From: Erythrocercus mccallii
Taxonomy: Eukaryota; Chordata; Aves; Passeriformes; Dicruridae
Assembly: GCA_013397435.1 (NCBI GenBank)
Contig: VZRG01000450.1
Coordinates: forward strand, 216,223-280,222
Length of the DNA: 64,000 bases
Reading direction: 5' to 3'
A program made the translations under genes and the position numbers. Under the pieces are notes generated by a model that was not told the origin of the DNA, made no database searches, and worked only from the letters and a program-made list of their open reading frames with translations. Below are positions 26,812-40,900 of the stretch, piece after piece. How positions within the stretch are numbered: the stretch's first letter is position 1; each line of letters begins with the position of its first letter.

Positions 26812-29800
26812 AAGCAGCTTGTATACATGTGTTTTTTCTCCAGTCTTCCCATATGACAAAGTGGTTTAATACAGCAGCCCAAAGTCAGAATAACGTTGTA
26901 TGCAGCACAGACAACAGCACTAATCAGAAAAGTGCTGGAAAATAGATGAAAATTACATGTATTTTCCTCATGTATTTCTCTCAGAATATTCTACTTTCAC
27001 TTTTTCTGAGGCAGAAAAGATTGATGACATTTTCATTTGTCGCAGGTTCTGAATTGCACTTCTAAAACTTTTTAGTATCTCTTGGTAATGGAGTAGTTTG
27101 GATTCTGAGTCCAGTTTAACCAGTCTGGTACATCAGGGCAATAAGGTGGTTTCAAAGTAGGGGTTGGTTATGAAAGAGACCAAAACCTTCTTATAATTTT
27201 TTTTCTGTATGGATGATACTTTGAGAAATGCATTTTTTAATCCCCCCTGGAATGTGGTAAATTTCCAGTCAGATAGAACAATAGACTTGATGTGTCAACC
27301 AAAAGAGTCCTCTAGGAGATGACATAAACATGGGAGATTGCTTCATTGACATAGATGAGCTCAAATCTTTCCAAATTAGGCGGAGAAGGTAGAAGTGAGT
27401 ATTCCTTCTCTCTGCTGTTCAAGTGCTAATTTCTCACTCAGCCTGGGTAACAAACTGGCCTTACTTGGGAAAATTCAGCCTTTCTATTTTTGCTGTTCCA
27501 GAGTAGAAAGACTCCCTAAAAAGGATATGCTAATGTTTAAACTGAAAAGCTTATGAAAATCTTGTTTCAAGATCAATGGCACTATTATACCCAGAGGAAA
27601 AATTCAAATGATCTATTCTTCTTGTAGACTTGGCAGGAGGGAGACCAGGTCCTTAATTAGACATCTCTGAGATATGATCATAACATACTGAAGCATCACA
27701 ATAAATTTAATAGCTAAGAGAACAATATTTCCTTTCCTTCCAGTTTTGCCTCATGCACTTTACATCTCCAGGGAAATAGCTGAATATTATTTAAGGAAAA
27801 CTGGTTTTTTCTTCTTAAAAAAATAAATACTGTTTATAGAAACAACAGCAGATGAATAAAATGAAAGGTTGTTATGGCACATATGGATCATCATGCAAAT
27901 TAACCTAAGAAGACTAAGATCCCTGAGCTGGTGTTTTCCAGGTTGAAGATGCATTACTGCTATTTTTGATTATAAGAAATGATAAACAAAAAGGAAGCCA
28001 ATCTGTTTTCCAAGCTGTTTTAGAACTCCCTCTCTTTCTCAGCAAGTAGTTAACTAAAAAGGCAAAAATTCTTCCCTTTGTTTTTTGCAATAAATAAACA
28101 GGAAGGGATTGTGATTTAGTCCCACAATAATCTCTATGCTTAAAAGTAGTGGATGGCTAGTTACAGTTTCAATTTCTTGATGACATTTCAAAATGTGTCA
28201 GCATTATTTGAAAATAGCTGCAATATTTTCCTGTGGACAATAGACATGTCTAGCACTGAACTAGCCAGACAAAATAAATTCAGAATTATTTTACACTCTT
28301 TCAGAAATGTCAAACATTAGCATATGCACTTGCAAAGTTCAGTTATTGTTATTCTACATCTAGCAAAAGCTGTTACTAAAAAAAAGACAAAAGGCTCTTG
28401 AAAATACTACTTCATTTTTAATTTTCCATTCATTTACTTCAGCAATGTTCTCTTGATTGGGTTGTCCTAGTCTACAGAATAGTTGACCTCTGAGTCTTTG
28501 CCTTCCTTTTTGAAACAAGCATATTAAAAGGTAAGAGAATATTTCATAGTTTCTAGTGTAGCCTGTAGGACTTCCCTGCAACCTGAGGCAGAACAGAACC
28601 ACAATTGGGTTGTGCTGGGAGCATTGTGTCCTGTGTCCTGTTTGTGAATCCAGTTTCTTAGACTGGGGAAGGGAACTTTCTGCTCATAAAAATGTACTTC
28701 AGCCCTTGTAGGGATCACTTTTATCAGCAAATCCAACAACAGCAGAAATAAAGGAAAAAACTTTATTTTTTTCTAATCCTCTGAAATCCTCTTGTTTATT
28801 TCACGTAGATACATTTAAAGATAGTGAGAAACAGAATTAAGTCAATGAACCTCAGAACACATTAAACCAATCCAAATCCTTTTAGATGTGACTTTATTCC
28901 CCCTGCATGTAGTTTCACAGAAAGACAAATATCTTCTTGTTTTCTTAATTTATCCTGCAGAACAGAGGCAGCTATTCTTATTTCATTCTACCTGGAACTT
29001 GGGTTCATTTACTTTCCAAATCACTTCTTTAAGAATAATATGCAGCCAGCATGACCACCTGGCAGAGTAGAATATTAATTTGAAATGAAAGCTGTGGTCG
29101 TGTGAGTGAATTATGCATGCCAAGGCCCTCAAAAGCTGTTTATTTCAATTTGTTCCTCTCTCATCACTGGAAACCAAAATTTTTTTCCTTCTAGACAATT
29201 TTTAAATTTCCTTAGTTGCAGAGACATTGCAAATATGGAGCTTAGACACAGAAATAGCTCATCAGATTTGATCAAGGGGTAGATTATTTATGAAAAATTC
29301 ATTTGGCATGAGCACAGATATATTAATTCTTTTGCCTTTGCCTTGGACATTTTGCCACCTTTTCAGATATTTTCACATATTATTCTTGTTTAACAGTTAT
29401 GCTCAATTAAGGAATTATCAGCAATTCAACATTTTAAAAAATGCCAAATGATAGGGAACACTACATTATTGTATCGATTTTACTGTAAAAAGGTTTCATT
29501 TGCTTCAAAATGCAAGTGCAATTTTCAAAAATTCTTTCTCAGGAAATGAGTTATATTTAGGGGTCTAAAGTTAGTGATAAGAATTAGAAATGACATTCTA
29601 GATATTCAGGATATTCCTGGAAAAAGGCATACAATGTAGAGTGTTAAACACCATTTCTTCTCTTTTTTTAGTGAAGTGAAGACATATTGTGAATGGGCTC
29701 AGTTACAAAGCTGGCAAAAAAAAATTAATTCATGTGATTAAAATGGGTTTCAAGAAGAAAACTATGAACCCCATATGAAAGAATTCAAGGTCTAAGTATA

Positions 29801-31766
29801 ATCTACAAACATATATGCTTTCTGATTAAAAATCCAAAACAAACCCAACCCCCAAAATTTGCCTTCTTTTCCTCCATTTACATAAAAATAACTACTGAAC
29901 TCATGGAAAATTAAAAGCCTGAATTCAGCCTTTTTGATTTCAAAAATTTCCTTATGTTGATATATTAGGTAAGCATTTCTTCAGACATAATCAATGTAGT
30001 CTTATCTCTTCTTCCACAGCAAGATTTAATATCAGTACTGTGAGACATTGTCCAAAGCTGAATGCAAGACACCACACCAAACTGACCTGGTAGCAATGCC
30101 TTTTTTTCCTGCCTGCTTTAGAGATATTATTCTCTCATAAAAACCTTGGAAATAGCTTATCAATTTGCATGGCATTAAATAATCTTCTTGGAATTGCTGC
30201 ATTATAAAATACTCAGCTGCAGGGTGTCACTTAAGTAATTGCAAATAAAAATACTTGAAGGTCTGGTTTATATGGGCTAGAGATACTGTAAATTCACCTT
30301 CCGTAATAAATCTGCTGTGAATCAGAATCTGAAGTCTGTGGAAAACAATGGGAAAGGGTAATTTCTGTTTTATTTGCTCTATCTTCACACCTTTCTTTAT
30401 AATCTTCTGTTCAGAGACCTCAATGACACAGTGGCTTACAGCTCTGATTTTTCATGTGTGAGACAACACAATCTGACATTCCAGAAAGGAGAATGTACTT
30501 GGTTGTCTGGAAGTTGTCTGTTTGGCATGTTTGCACATCACAAAACTGGCTTGTTTTATTGCAACTGTCTATCCTGATTCAGAATAAAACTTACACTTCT
30601 GTGGCAGGAGTGTTGAAGGTCAGGTTATTTCTGTGTAGAAAATACTGGGGGGAAATTTTAGCCCTTATTGGGCTACATATCATATTTCAATCAATGCATG
30701 TTTTTCAATACACCTAATTATGTGCATCTAACGAACTCTGAAGGAAAGTTTTTTGGAGGGAAATGATGATTTATCAAAACAGAAGTTTTGTAGGGATCAA
30801 TTGGGTTCAGCCAAGCATTCATTCACAAGGCTTACAAGTGCAGAAAGAGATTTTAAATATGAGAAGAGAGTAGTCTTGAAAGCATACAGCACATACTAGT
30901 GACAGCACAATGTTGAGGATGTTTACCAGTTGCTTGGGGATGTGTTTTTTTATTCAAACTTGTTTCACAGAAATATTTGACCACTCTGTGCCTGCAGGTA
31001 TGCAGGATCCTTAAGTCACAGGCAATAAATTAAGATATTTATTATCTTAAGAAATTTTAAAGGATCGTATACGGCACCTATATGACAGAGATTAAAGAGA
31101 AAATAGAAATTGATTTTCTTAAATCTTCTCTGATTCTTTTAAGTACTGTGTATCTTTTCTACAGTAAATATATAGTGTTGTAACTACTCTGTAGCATTAT
31201 TCTCTCACCAAAAATGTGTCTATCTTTGCACTTAGACAGCTCTTATCCTTTCTGCTTTCTCCATTTGTTCATATGAAGACTTTATGATAGACTCATCTAC
31301 CGCACCTTCATGTAAGAAAATCTCATTATCTGAGTATATGTTCAGTCTTCCAGTGAGAATCATTTGCAGTAAAACCTCTCTCATTTTTTCCAGATATCCA
31401 TTTATATAAAATAGAGCCAAGTCCCTAGTTCCATTGGGACAGACAGGATTTCTGCCTAATTTTGTTCTACTTTTCTCCCCTATAAATTTATTTTAGTAAG
31501 TTGCTGCTTCTGTCACTTTGGCTACCACAGACATTAATATAAATTTTCTCCTATACCATTTGCATCACTTTGAATTGAAAGGGCCATGAGACCCCCCCAT
31601 GGAGTTTTTAACATTTCCAGTAGGAAAACAATTTGCTAGCAAACCACCTATTCAATACAATTGATTGTCAACTAAACAAGCAGACTTAACTACTTAAAAA
31701 TCAGTGTGTTTAAAAGTTTTCTAGTACATTCTGTCAGTGTTCCAGTGCTGATGCTTGAAAGCACTT

Positions 31767-31808
31767 TGAGACTATTATGAGTAGTGTTCTTTCACTTTGA
31801 TAGTCTCA
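31767..31808. repeat. Perfect 9-bp inverted repeat (hairpin)
   Basis: TGAGACTAT (31767-31775) and its exact reverse complement ATAGTCTCA (31800-31808) are separated by 24 bases. A 9-bp stem is short for a miRNA precursor and the flanks do not clearly extend it, so it is recorded only as a structure. Confidence 0.55.
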
Positions 31809-33524
31809 GCATGAAAGAAAGAAGCTGGAAATTAAATAACAATAAATGTAATGCTTTCATATGTAATGCATAGTACATTTAACCTGTGTGTGACATCCTA
31901 CTCATAAGGGAAAGGGAACACCCAAGATTCATACATGCATGTGGTTGAAAGAAAATCAGAGGATCTGCAGAAAATCAGAGGATTTAGTAAATTGTACACT
32001 TGGCCTGGAAACTGATGTGTTAGTCAGTTATTGGCAACAATCCTGGATTGTCTCCACAGCCATCCAGCTATCAGTATTTAAGACACACATTACTCCCTTA
32101 TATTTGGAGAGTCTATAACTGTGCAATTCACTTCTATAAGACTCTAATCAAACACCTTCAAAAATCAGATGTTATTTGTCTAAAAGTTGCACATTAAGCA
32201 GCATTAGTTATTATAACTTTAGAAATGCTATTATTAGTTCTCAAACCTCATGGAATAAATTTATTCTGAATTGGATTTAGGAAGAAGTGTCCCACATTAA
32301 GTATACTATAGTTTAAATATATTTTGAGTATAACATAAGTATACTTCAAATAAACTGCAGTTTCCATAATGCATAAGATAACTGGTACAAAAAAATTATT
32401 TGATTTTCCTTTAAAGATGAGTGGTTATACATGTTATCATGTTATGAAATTATAAATGGGTGAAAATAATATAAATTGATTTTTTAAAATTATATATATT
32501 GCATTTAAAGTGTAAAGTTAACACTCACTCAATATATTACCTGGAGTAGTGGCTCATATTAAAGCCTCTCCTCATTGCCTTAGGTCTGTAGTTGAAAGAA
32601 GAAAAAGAGCTCGGGCATTAATTCCAGCTCTACTGCTGCTTTAACACATTGATATCATCCCTTTAGGGCCAGATGTTTTAATTTGATGTGGATGTTAAGC
32701 TTTCATATCTAATTTACAAATAAATGCTACAAGTTACACCCGGACAGACACACACACACAGAGGATGACTCCCAGAGATTCTCCAGACTGGAGTTTTAAC
32801 TTTTTAACTTCTATTGGTTACTTGCAATTAACCATTTCTGCAAAAAACATTAACAGCAGAATACACTTTTATAGCAAACAATGTTATAGCACATCATTTC
32901 CTTTCACAGATGGAAAATTAAACCATGATGGATTTCTTATGCCAAATACTATATAACAAATCTTGTAAGAGCAGTAAAAAATAGAACAGAGAACTGTCAG
33001 TTTCATGTTTTGCTTCTTTGTTTTGATGATAGTGCTCCCCTGTAGAAAAATCTTTCCTTCAAATTAAAAAAAACAACCAAAACAAGAATAATCCAAACAA
33101 ACCAGGGCTGAAGCCCTCCCCAGATCTTAATTTTGTTGAAGGCAATATTAGTTGCATCAAGAAAAGGGAATTTTATTCTGGTTTTATCCTTCTGTGGATT
33201 CCTGTTTTGAAGACAATATAAAATTTTTTAAATCATATTTGCAGCCAGATGAAATTGCAAAAATGTCTAACCTATTACTTCAAGGTAATGAGTCAGAGTG
33301 ATTCACTGCAGCCTCTTTTCTGTATGAGCCAATCAAATGAAAGGGCACAAAATCCATTCACAGTGAAGATAATCCTTAGTTCTAACTATTGCACAATCTG
33401 ATGCCATTAAAATGCATAAGAGTGAGAGCAAAGGAAAATCAAAGGCCAAGCCTTTACCCTTCCCTCCCCAGCCCCCAAATTCCATGACACAAATAGCAAA
33501 ACCTTAAAATCGAACAAGACTCTG

Positions 33525-33990
33525 CTCCAGTGTGGGCTTCCCACAGTGTCACAGCTTCTTTTGGGAACATTCACTGCTCTGGCCTGGGCTCCTCCCTGGG
33601 CTGCAGGCAAATCTTTGCTCCACCATGGTCCTTCATGGTGGCAGGGGCACAGCTGCCTCACCCTGGTCAGCACCACGGGCTGCAGAGGAAACTCTCCTGC
33701 CATGCCTGGAGCACCTCTTCCCCTCCTTCTTTACTGCCTTTGGTGTCTGTAGAGCTGTTCCTCTCAGACATTCTCACTTCTCTGCTGCTCTTACAGCTAC
33801 ATATTTTTTTCCTCCCTTCTCCACTCTGTTATACCAGAGGTTTTACCACTGGCTGCCTTGGTCGGTAGTGTGTTCATGTTGGAGCCAGTTGGCATTAGCT
33901 CTGTTGGACATAAGGAAACTTCTGGCAGCTTCTCACATCAGCCACCTCTGTAGTCTCCTCTACCAAAACCTTGTCACACAAAGCTCTGGT
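33525..33990 (-). mobile_element. Fragment of an avian ERVL-like LTR, antisense
   Basis: This GC-richer block differs sharply from its surroundings. On the minus strand it carries spaced units of the form CTGCAGCCC...GGAGCAG, visible on the plus strand as GGGCTGCAG at 33599 and 33676. They follow the plan of a widespread, long avian LTR whose U3 region contains such repeats. The minus-strand start would be near 33990, where the plus strand reads TACCAAAACCTTGTCACACA. The poly(A) and U5 part is not recognised, so the copy looks partial. Overlapping plus-strand frames of up to 160 codons (33532-34014) lie in the antisense of the LTR and are not genes. The family assignment rests on memory of the consensus. 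Confidence 0.6.
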
Positions 33991-34922
33991 CAACAGAAGA
34001 AAAAGAATATCTAAGGTCCCACATTTAGTCATTGTGAAGGGCTCTGCATGAACTGCTAGACACTGACCTCCTGCATGGAATGTAAACACCAAGAGAGACT
34101 TTAAAGTGAAATACAGATGTCTCAGAGTTGCGTGTAAGCAGTGATAATGGCAAGTATTTTGCTGCTTAGCAGTCCTGTCCTGCACACTCCTGACTGAAAA
34201 CTACTGCAAGGTAAGCCAGCATTCACCAGCCTGGATCCTTTCCTTAAGGTAAATACAGTCACTTTTCCACTGAAAGCTCAGAAATCATCTTTTTATTATA
34301 GGCTAGGGCTTGATTTGCTGATTTATCATTTTTTGTAAGTTCCAGCGTAAAACATTAAACATCACAGGCAGTGGATAACAGATTCATGAAGCAGTTTCCC
34401 TCTGAATAGGTTTTCAGGAACATGTCAAAAGATGATTAACAGAGCATAATGTCAGTGGTTAGTAGAATGAAATACAGTTGTATCCATCTTAAAGCTGTTT
34501 TCCTCTACTAAGCACCTTTCTTCTCTTCCTTTCATTTTCCTGTTTTCTCTCTTACTCTTCTTTTCTATTTTCTTCCTGCTCTTTCTTTCTTCTTCCTTTC
34601 TCTCTCTCTTTTAAAATCTCACTTATTCATTTTCACTCTTTATGAGATTTTTATCTGATTGACCTTATGATGCACAGTCCCTGTCCTTGAAGGAAGTAGA
34701 AATGCCTCTTTCAGGATTTCCTTTCCATCTTTTTCTATTTTCCTAAATGCTGAATCCAAAACCTTAATATGGCTACAAACTAAAATATCAACTCATAAGA
34801 GTTTTATCCATGTTCATAATTTAATTTAATGTTGTTGATAGAATAAAATAATATATCTAAATTTCTTAAAAGTTCATTATGTGCGTCAAGAAGTAGTTGA
34901 TACAAATATTTTTTAGCACTAT

Positions 34923-34967
<45 letters not shown>

Positions 34968-37085
34968 CCCCCCAGAGAGTAGTTAATTACTTCAGCTTTG
35001 AATTGTTGCCTATATTTATCTTTTCATGGCAAGCATCATTCTTTTGGGTAAAGAAGATCTTTCATCTGAAGTGCACATGGTTGCAAGGTTTTATTTATTT
35101 AAAAAAAAAGATGTATCATTCAGAATAAATAATGCTGATATTTTTATTCTCTTTATATTTGATTTTTGATTCCAGGCCATCAAAATCTAATAGAAAATGT
35201 AGTTTATAAATGGAAGATGACTTATGTGATAGATCCACTTTTGTCTGTCCCCATATTTAATTTAAAGAGATCATGATGTTCCAATAATTTTCTAAAACTT
35301 AGGAGTTTTTTAAATTTTTATACAATATGCCTACTAAAATAAAGTCTAAAAAAGCAATCCCTTTTTATTGAGTGACCGAAAAAAATCTCTAACTTTTACA
35401 TTAAAGAGTTCTGAATTGAGTTATATGCCTTTTACATTAGTCAGTTTTGTCTCATTTTATCTTCCTAGAAAAGCCTGACAATATCAAAGGATCTCTGTTC
35501 ATATCCTCATCTGACTCTGAAGCATTAAATAGGATCTTTATATAACCTTGTTGTAATATTTTTAACTTCTTCCTCAATATAATTTGACCTGTATCAAGCT
35601 TGGACTATTAAATTATGGCTTCTTTAGGGGGTGTTTATTTGTTTGTTTTCTTTGTCATTTATTTAATCAGTATGCTCTATTATCTTATCTATTGAACTAA
35701 TATTTCAGTCCCTTCAGTGAAATACCTTATGCTGTGTTCATGATTGCTTTTTCATTGCTTTTGAACAAGACTTATAGCCCATATGAACATGACATAACTG
35801 ATTTAGCATATATATTTCCAGTCTGAATTCTGTATTTTCTGTAGCTCATTGGGGTGGTCAACACTTTGTTTTTCTCAGACTTCCAGGTAAAACTTTAGTG
35901 ATTATTCTTAAAAGAAAAATCATTGATTACAAGGGTATTTCTCAGAGTTGAAGTAAGTCCTTTGAATATTCTCAGGTCTGAGAAAAATCCAATTTTTTTC
36001 CCCTCTTCTTTCACATCCTGCTATTACTGTCATCATCTTCCCATGGGTCTAACTAATTTATTCTTGCTCTGTAGCACTCTGCTTTCTGGTTGACAAGTTT
36101 TCCCCACTCTTTAGGGAAGTCTATCTTTCTTCTTATTTCATAACTTTTATTCCTTTTTATTTGCCTCTTTTCTCTTCCTGACTTATTCATGTGGCCACAT
36201 TCTTCAGCACATCACCCTTTCTTAAGAGTTTGCCCTCTAGACTCTCAGTAAATTTTCAGAGCAGATATTGGACAAATAATTCATCTTTCTATTGTGTTAG
36301 AAACATTTTCTGATTTCTGTCATCTCTCCTTGGTGCGATCTTATTTCTGAGATCTATTTCTCCATGAACTTTACCTGTCAATATTTCATTCATAAATAAC
36401 TCGTGTCAGGTAGCCACTCAGAAACAATGTACATCCAGCACTATTGGCATCCCATAACTCATTTTGTCTCCTCCATTTTTCAGGTCACTTTCGCTGCTGC
36501 CTCAGGTTCTATAAACATCTTTCTCTAGTTCTCACATTTAAAAAGAAAAACAGTGCTCCTGAAATCTGTTCCTCCTGGCCAGGATATTTCTCATTTTCTT
36601 CTTTCTATGTCATTTGAACTGTCAGGTTCAAAGTGCAAAAACAAAGCTCTGCTCCTCAGCAAATGGCAAACTGCCATTTGTGGACTGAAGAATTGCATTT
36701 CTGCTGTAAAAGAAACCTCTGAACAGATTCTGCTCAAGGAATTTTGAGAGGAATGAGCCTGTCAATGGAGCAAATGTACACGGATAAAAATGTTTGTCTA
36801 ATATTTATACTAAATTGTGTATACTTCATTGTCTGAAAATATAATTTTGAAATAAGTATGACAATGTCATTTTTAGGCCATTTCAATCTGTGACTATGCT
36901 GGTAAGGTAAAAAGACGGTAAAAGAATAAACATAAAAAGCAGTAATTTAAATTAAAAAAAAAATGGAAGAATAATGTTCCTGAAACTTGACTCTATAAGG
37001 ATACCAACATCAATCCATCCAAGTAGGTATTTTAAGAGAATTTCTGTCAGAGGTTGTTCAAGAAAACCAAAGGTACCTGGTTATT
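33991..37085. other. AT-rich DNA with pyrimidine-rich stretches, no gene
   Basis: Nothing coding was recognised. A long C/T-rich tract lies at about 34500-34620 (mixed CTTT and TTCC units). A TG/TA microsatellite at 34923 is listed separately. Confidence 0.55.
34923..34964. repeat. Compound TG/TA microsatellite
   Basis: Six TG units (34923-34934) run directly into fifteen TA units (34935-34964), followed by a C run. Confidence 0.95.
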
Positions 37086-37986
37086 ATCTTTACAAATGAT
37101 TTGGATGATCATATTGAGTGCATCCTTGGTGAGTTTTCAGATGACAAAAATTGGACAGGAGTGTTCATCTGCTGGCCAGGCTGGGTCAATGGGCTGAGGC
37201 CAATTGCATGAGGTTCAACAAGGCCAAGTGCTGGGTCCTGCCCTTGGGTTACAACAACCCCAGGCAGTGCTACAGGCTGGGGGCAGAGTGGCTGGAAAGC
37301 TGTCCAAAAGAAAAGACCCTGGGGGTGCTGGTTGACAGTGGCTGAACATGAGCCAGTGTGTGTGCCCAGGGCATCAAGAATGCCAAGGACATCCTGGCTT
37401 ATATCAGAAATAATGTGATCATCAGGGCTAGGGAAGAAATTTTCCACCTGTACTCAGCAATGGTGAGGCCACATCTCAAATCCTGTTTTGCCTTTTGGGC
37501 CCCATGCTGCAAGAAAGTTTTGAGGTGCTGAAGCATGTCCAGGGATGGCCAACAAAACTGGGAAAGGGTCTGGAACACAAGTACTATGAGAAGGGACTGA
37601 GGGGGCTGGAATGGTTTAGCCTGGAGGGAAAGAGGCTCAAGGAAGACCTTATTGTTTTCTACAACTTCCTAAAAGGAGATTGTAATGAGGTGAGGGTTTG
37701 TGTCTCCTCCCAGGTAAGAAGTGGTAGAATGAGAGAAAATGGCCGCAAGCTGCACCAGGGAATTTGTTGATCGGATATTATCAAAAAAGTTTCTTCTCCA
37801 AAAGGGTTATCAAGAACTGGAACAATCTTGATGGAGTCACCACCCATCAGGTGATGGGTGATTAAAAGATATATGGATATGGAACATAGGGACATTTTAT
37901 AGGGGTGGACTTAGCAGTCCTGGGTTTACTCTTGGAATTGATGGTCTTACAGGTCTTTTCTGACATAAATTATTTTATGATTCTGT
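37086..37986 (+). mobile_element. CR1 LINE, 5'-truncated, plus strand, with readable RT segments
   Basis: The element starts within the reverse-transcriptase domain: the frame from 37086 reads IFTNDLDDHIECILGEFSDD. The last four residues (37134-37145) are the FADD catalytic box with alanine changed to serine, while both aspartates are kept. A frameshift follows near 37150. The next frame reads GQWAEANCMRFNKAKCW and NNPRQCYRLGAEWLES, then LGVLVDS, before a stop at 37343. A further segment at 37495-37770 reads KGLEHKYYEKGLRGLEW and EDLIVFYNFLKG. The 3' end (to about 37986) has the TTTTATGATTCTGTA motif typical of CR1. Several frameshifts and stops make it inactive. It is the most readable of the CR1 copies in the window. 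The opposite-strand frames (37109-37447, 37659-37895) are shadows. Confidence 0.95.
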
Positions 37987-40900
37987 ATTTTTTTGCCGAT
38001 TCAGCTGATTATACCATACCATTCATTAAATAATTGAAAACAAACTCTTCCTAAATTTGTTAGAATAAGAAATTGAAGTACTTTTCCAGAAACAAAATTC
38101 AAGCTGCAACTGCATAATCAGATTTTGTCACAGTTTGATCAGAAATGCAGCCCTAAGTTGTTAAAATATAAATAAAGACATTACTGATTAACAGTGTTTT
38201 GGACTATTACAGTGAACCTTAACTGTCCTCTAATGTACAGACCTGGGCCATTAAAAAAAGGCCCAAACATATGTAGACTAGAAACTTCTCAAGAAAAATC
38301 ATTCTCATGGGCTGAAAGACTAAACCTTCAAATACATAAAGTTTTACTCAGGAATCATTCCACTGACTTTTTGGTCTTAAAAGACTGAAAATGTACATGC
38401 TGTGTACAGGTAATAGTCCAGATATTATAAGTGATTGCATTTCAGAAACTTTTGGGGAGAAAAAAAAGGTGGTTTTCTTTTTATATAATTTTGTTTTCAA
38501 AAAACTTCATCATCTTCAAATTTTAATAAGAATATCAAAGGAAATCCCAAAATAACCCATACCTCAAAGAACCCTGTAGTAGCTGGTGCAAGATTATTAA
38601 CAATCTGGTAAAAAAATTGAAGAAAAATTCAGAGTTCAAGCAGTTCCATGACAAGCTGTTTGGAAACAAATGTTCTTTAATTTTTAGGCAGAACACTTAA
38701 AACTTTTTATTTTCAGCAGAAGGAGTACATCTTTATCATAAACAGAATAAATTGTATTTACCTTGGAATATGGTCTAATGTATGAAAACATAAATATTTA
38801 TTATCACATTAATGCAAGGGCTATGAGCTTTCTGGCATCAAGCCATGCTAAGCTGTACATCTGCACACACAGAGGACAACAGTTTAGCATGTGTATGCTA
38901 AACCTTCCCCAATTCTTCCTCCTCCTTTGTTCTCTGTGAAAACTAATTATGTTTTGAATTACTAAGCCTCTTCTGCACTTTGTTGAGTAATAAATGGATA
39001 GTTAGTCCTAAAAAACTCATACTGCAGGGTGAGTGTCAATTAGACCATTTTTAAATTGCCCTTCAGCTTGCTGGATTAACTTTAATTGATGTCCCAGTAA
39101 AATCCCCTGTTAAATAATTTACAATGGTTTTTGACTCCCCAAAGCATTGCTTAATGCCTTGCAATTATTAAAGTAGCATACACCATCAAATTGGCCAGAT
39201 AAATTAGTTGAAAAAAGGGTGGGATCTCTTTCATGTGAGGAAGTGTACACTATGGACACAGATTTTCCAATATAATTACCAGTTTAGAGTTTATTGATGT
39301 TTGTTAAATGGACAAAACCTACCAAGGAAGATACTTTATTTCTTTCTTTCCAATTCAAAAGAAGTGTATTTTGTCAAGCCAAATTAGACTCACAAATGCA
39401 GATTTTCTTAATTATAATATACAGCTCAGCATCACAGAAGTTGATTTTTTTAGTATTTGATTTTAGCAAGACCACCCTAATGTACTTCCAGAACAAGAGG
39501 AATAATCAGCTTCCAATAAATAAAAAGACTGACAGAATGTTCACTGAATAAATCCAAATGAGCCAAAATATCTTAATATCATATACTTCGTTTCTTAATA
39601 CTTCTGTACTGAAAAGTACTTCTGAATAAATATTAGGACATGAATTACACGAAACACCAAATGCTCATGACAGGAATTTAGAGAGAGAATTCTGCTTTTA
39701 AATTGTTGCTGTTGGAGGTACAGCATAAAATATCAGATAGAGCTGGGGTTCTTTTTTTTCCAGTGGAGAAAGATGTTAGAGTTTCTAACATAAGAAGTAT
39801 CATGATACTGATTAATTGAGTGAATTTCAGATTTTCTCCTTTGAAGAAGATACGTACCAAATCTCTTCCAAGTTTAAAATTCTATCCAAATTTACCTCAG
39901 ATATTTTAATAATCATGATTAAAAGACCTGTTTATGAATCACCTTACTATTCTTCAGTTAAATCTGAAGATAAAGGTATAAGTCAAGATCGATTTTATAC
40001 TGATATGAAAGGGAAAATGCATTGTTTATATTGAAATGTTACTTCTCTGATTGATTTTAATTATGCAAATGAAATGTATGCTTGCCAAAGGCAGCTAACA
40101 GATTATCCTGAAAAATTATGGTTAGGACACTGCTGAAAGCACAACTGGAGAGCAGGACTATAACTACACCTACAGCTCAATGAGGTGCTAGAAGGACTAG
40201 ATATTCATTATCCTACAAGATCTGACAACAGTTTCTTGGTCTGTCAGAAGTATATGTTCTAGTGAAAATCTATTTTCCTTTATTGCAAGGGTATCCATAT
40301 CATCTTTTCCATCAAGCTTGTTTCTGGATGCAGCAACAAACACACACAAGACTACGTCTTGATGTTACATCACTGAACAGCAATTCATTTGTTCCTCCTC
40401 TCTTGCCATCCTGTTCTTGTGCATTGGAAGCAAGATCAGCTCTTAGAAAGCCACTTTTGGGACATACAAATCTGACATCAATCAGTTTATTTGTATGACA
40501 TACAAAGGATTGACCTGTCTTCAGTAAATCATGCCACAGTTGTCTAAAATCTCACTGCAATTAGAAATTTTAAGACCAATTTGCTTCTTATGAGTCAGGA
40601 AAAAAATGTCTGTCAGAACTTGCAGCAACATAACCTCAACATAACACAGATACTGACCATTGGCTTCCACCAGTTTTGGGGTTTTGTAACTTATTCACTT
40701 CCTTATGTGCATTTTGTCGAGGAGTAGTTAGTGCTATCACGCTTTGTATTTTATTCTCTTGGAGCAGAAGAAAGACATGAAGTGAGAAGGAATTTTTCAG
40801 TCTGTCACAAATGAACATGAAAAATGTAATCAGTGTAATGTAAAAGACTAAACCAATTACAGAGGTCATTTTGGTTTGAAGAGGAAAAAGGTCAGGGACT

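Larger units (their letters stand above)
22853..33524. other. About 10.7 kb of AT-rich DNA without a recognisable gene
   Basis: No exon, RNA gene, LINE or LTR end could be identified. Open frames are short (under 90 codons) and lack known motifs. A slightly GC-richer patch lies at about 23290-23680 without a recognisable family. Two small symmetric structures, at 26779 and 31767, are listed separately. Confidence 0.55.

Noticed and set aside
33532..34014. Overlapping 160- and 112-codon plus-strand frames
   Set aside because: They lie on the antisense strand of a GC-richer LTR fragment; the length comes from base composition.
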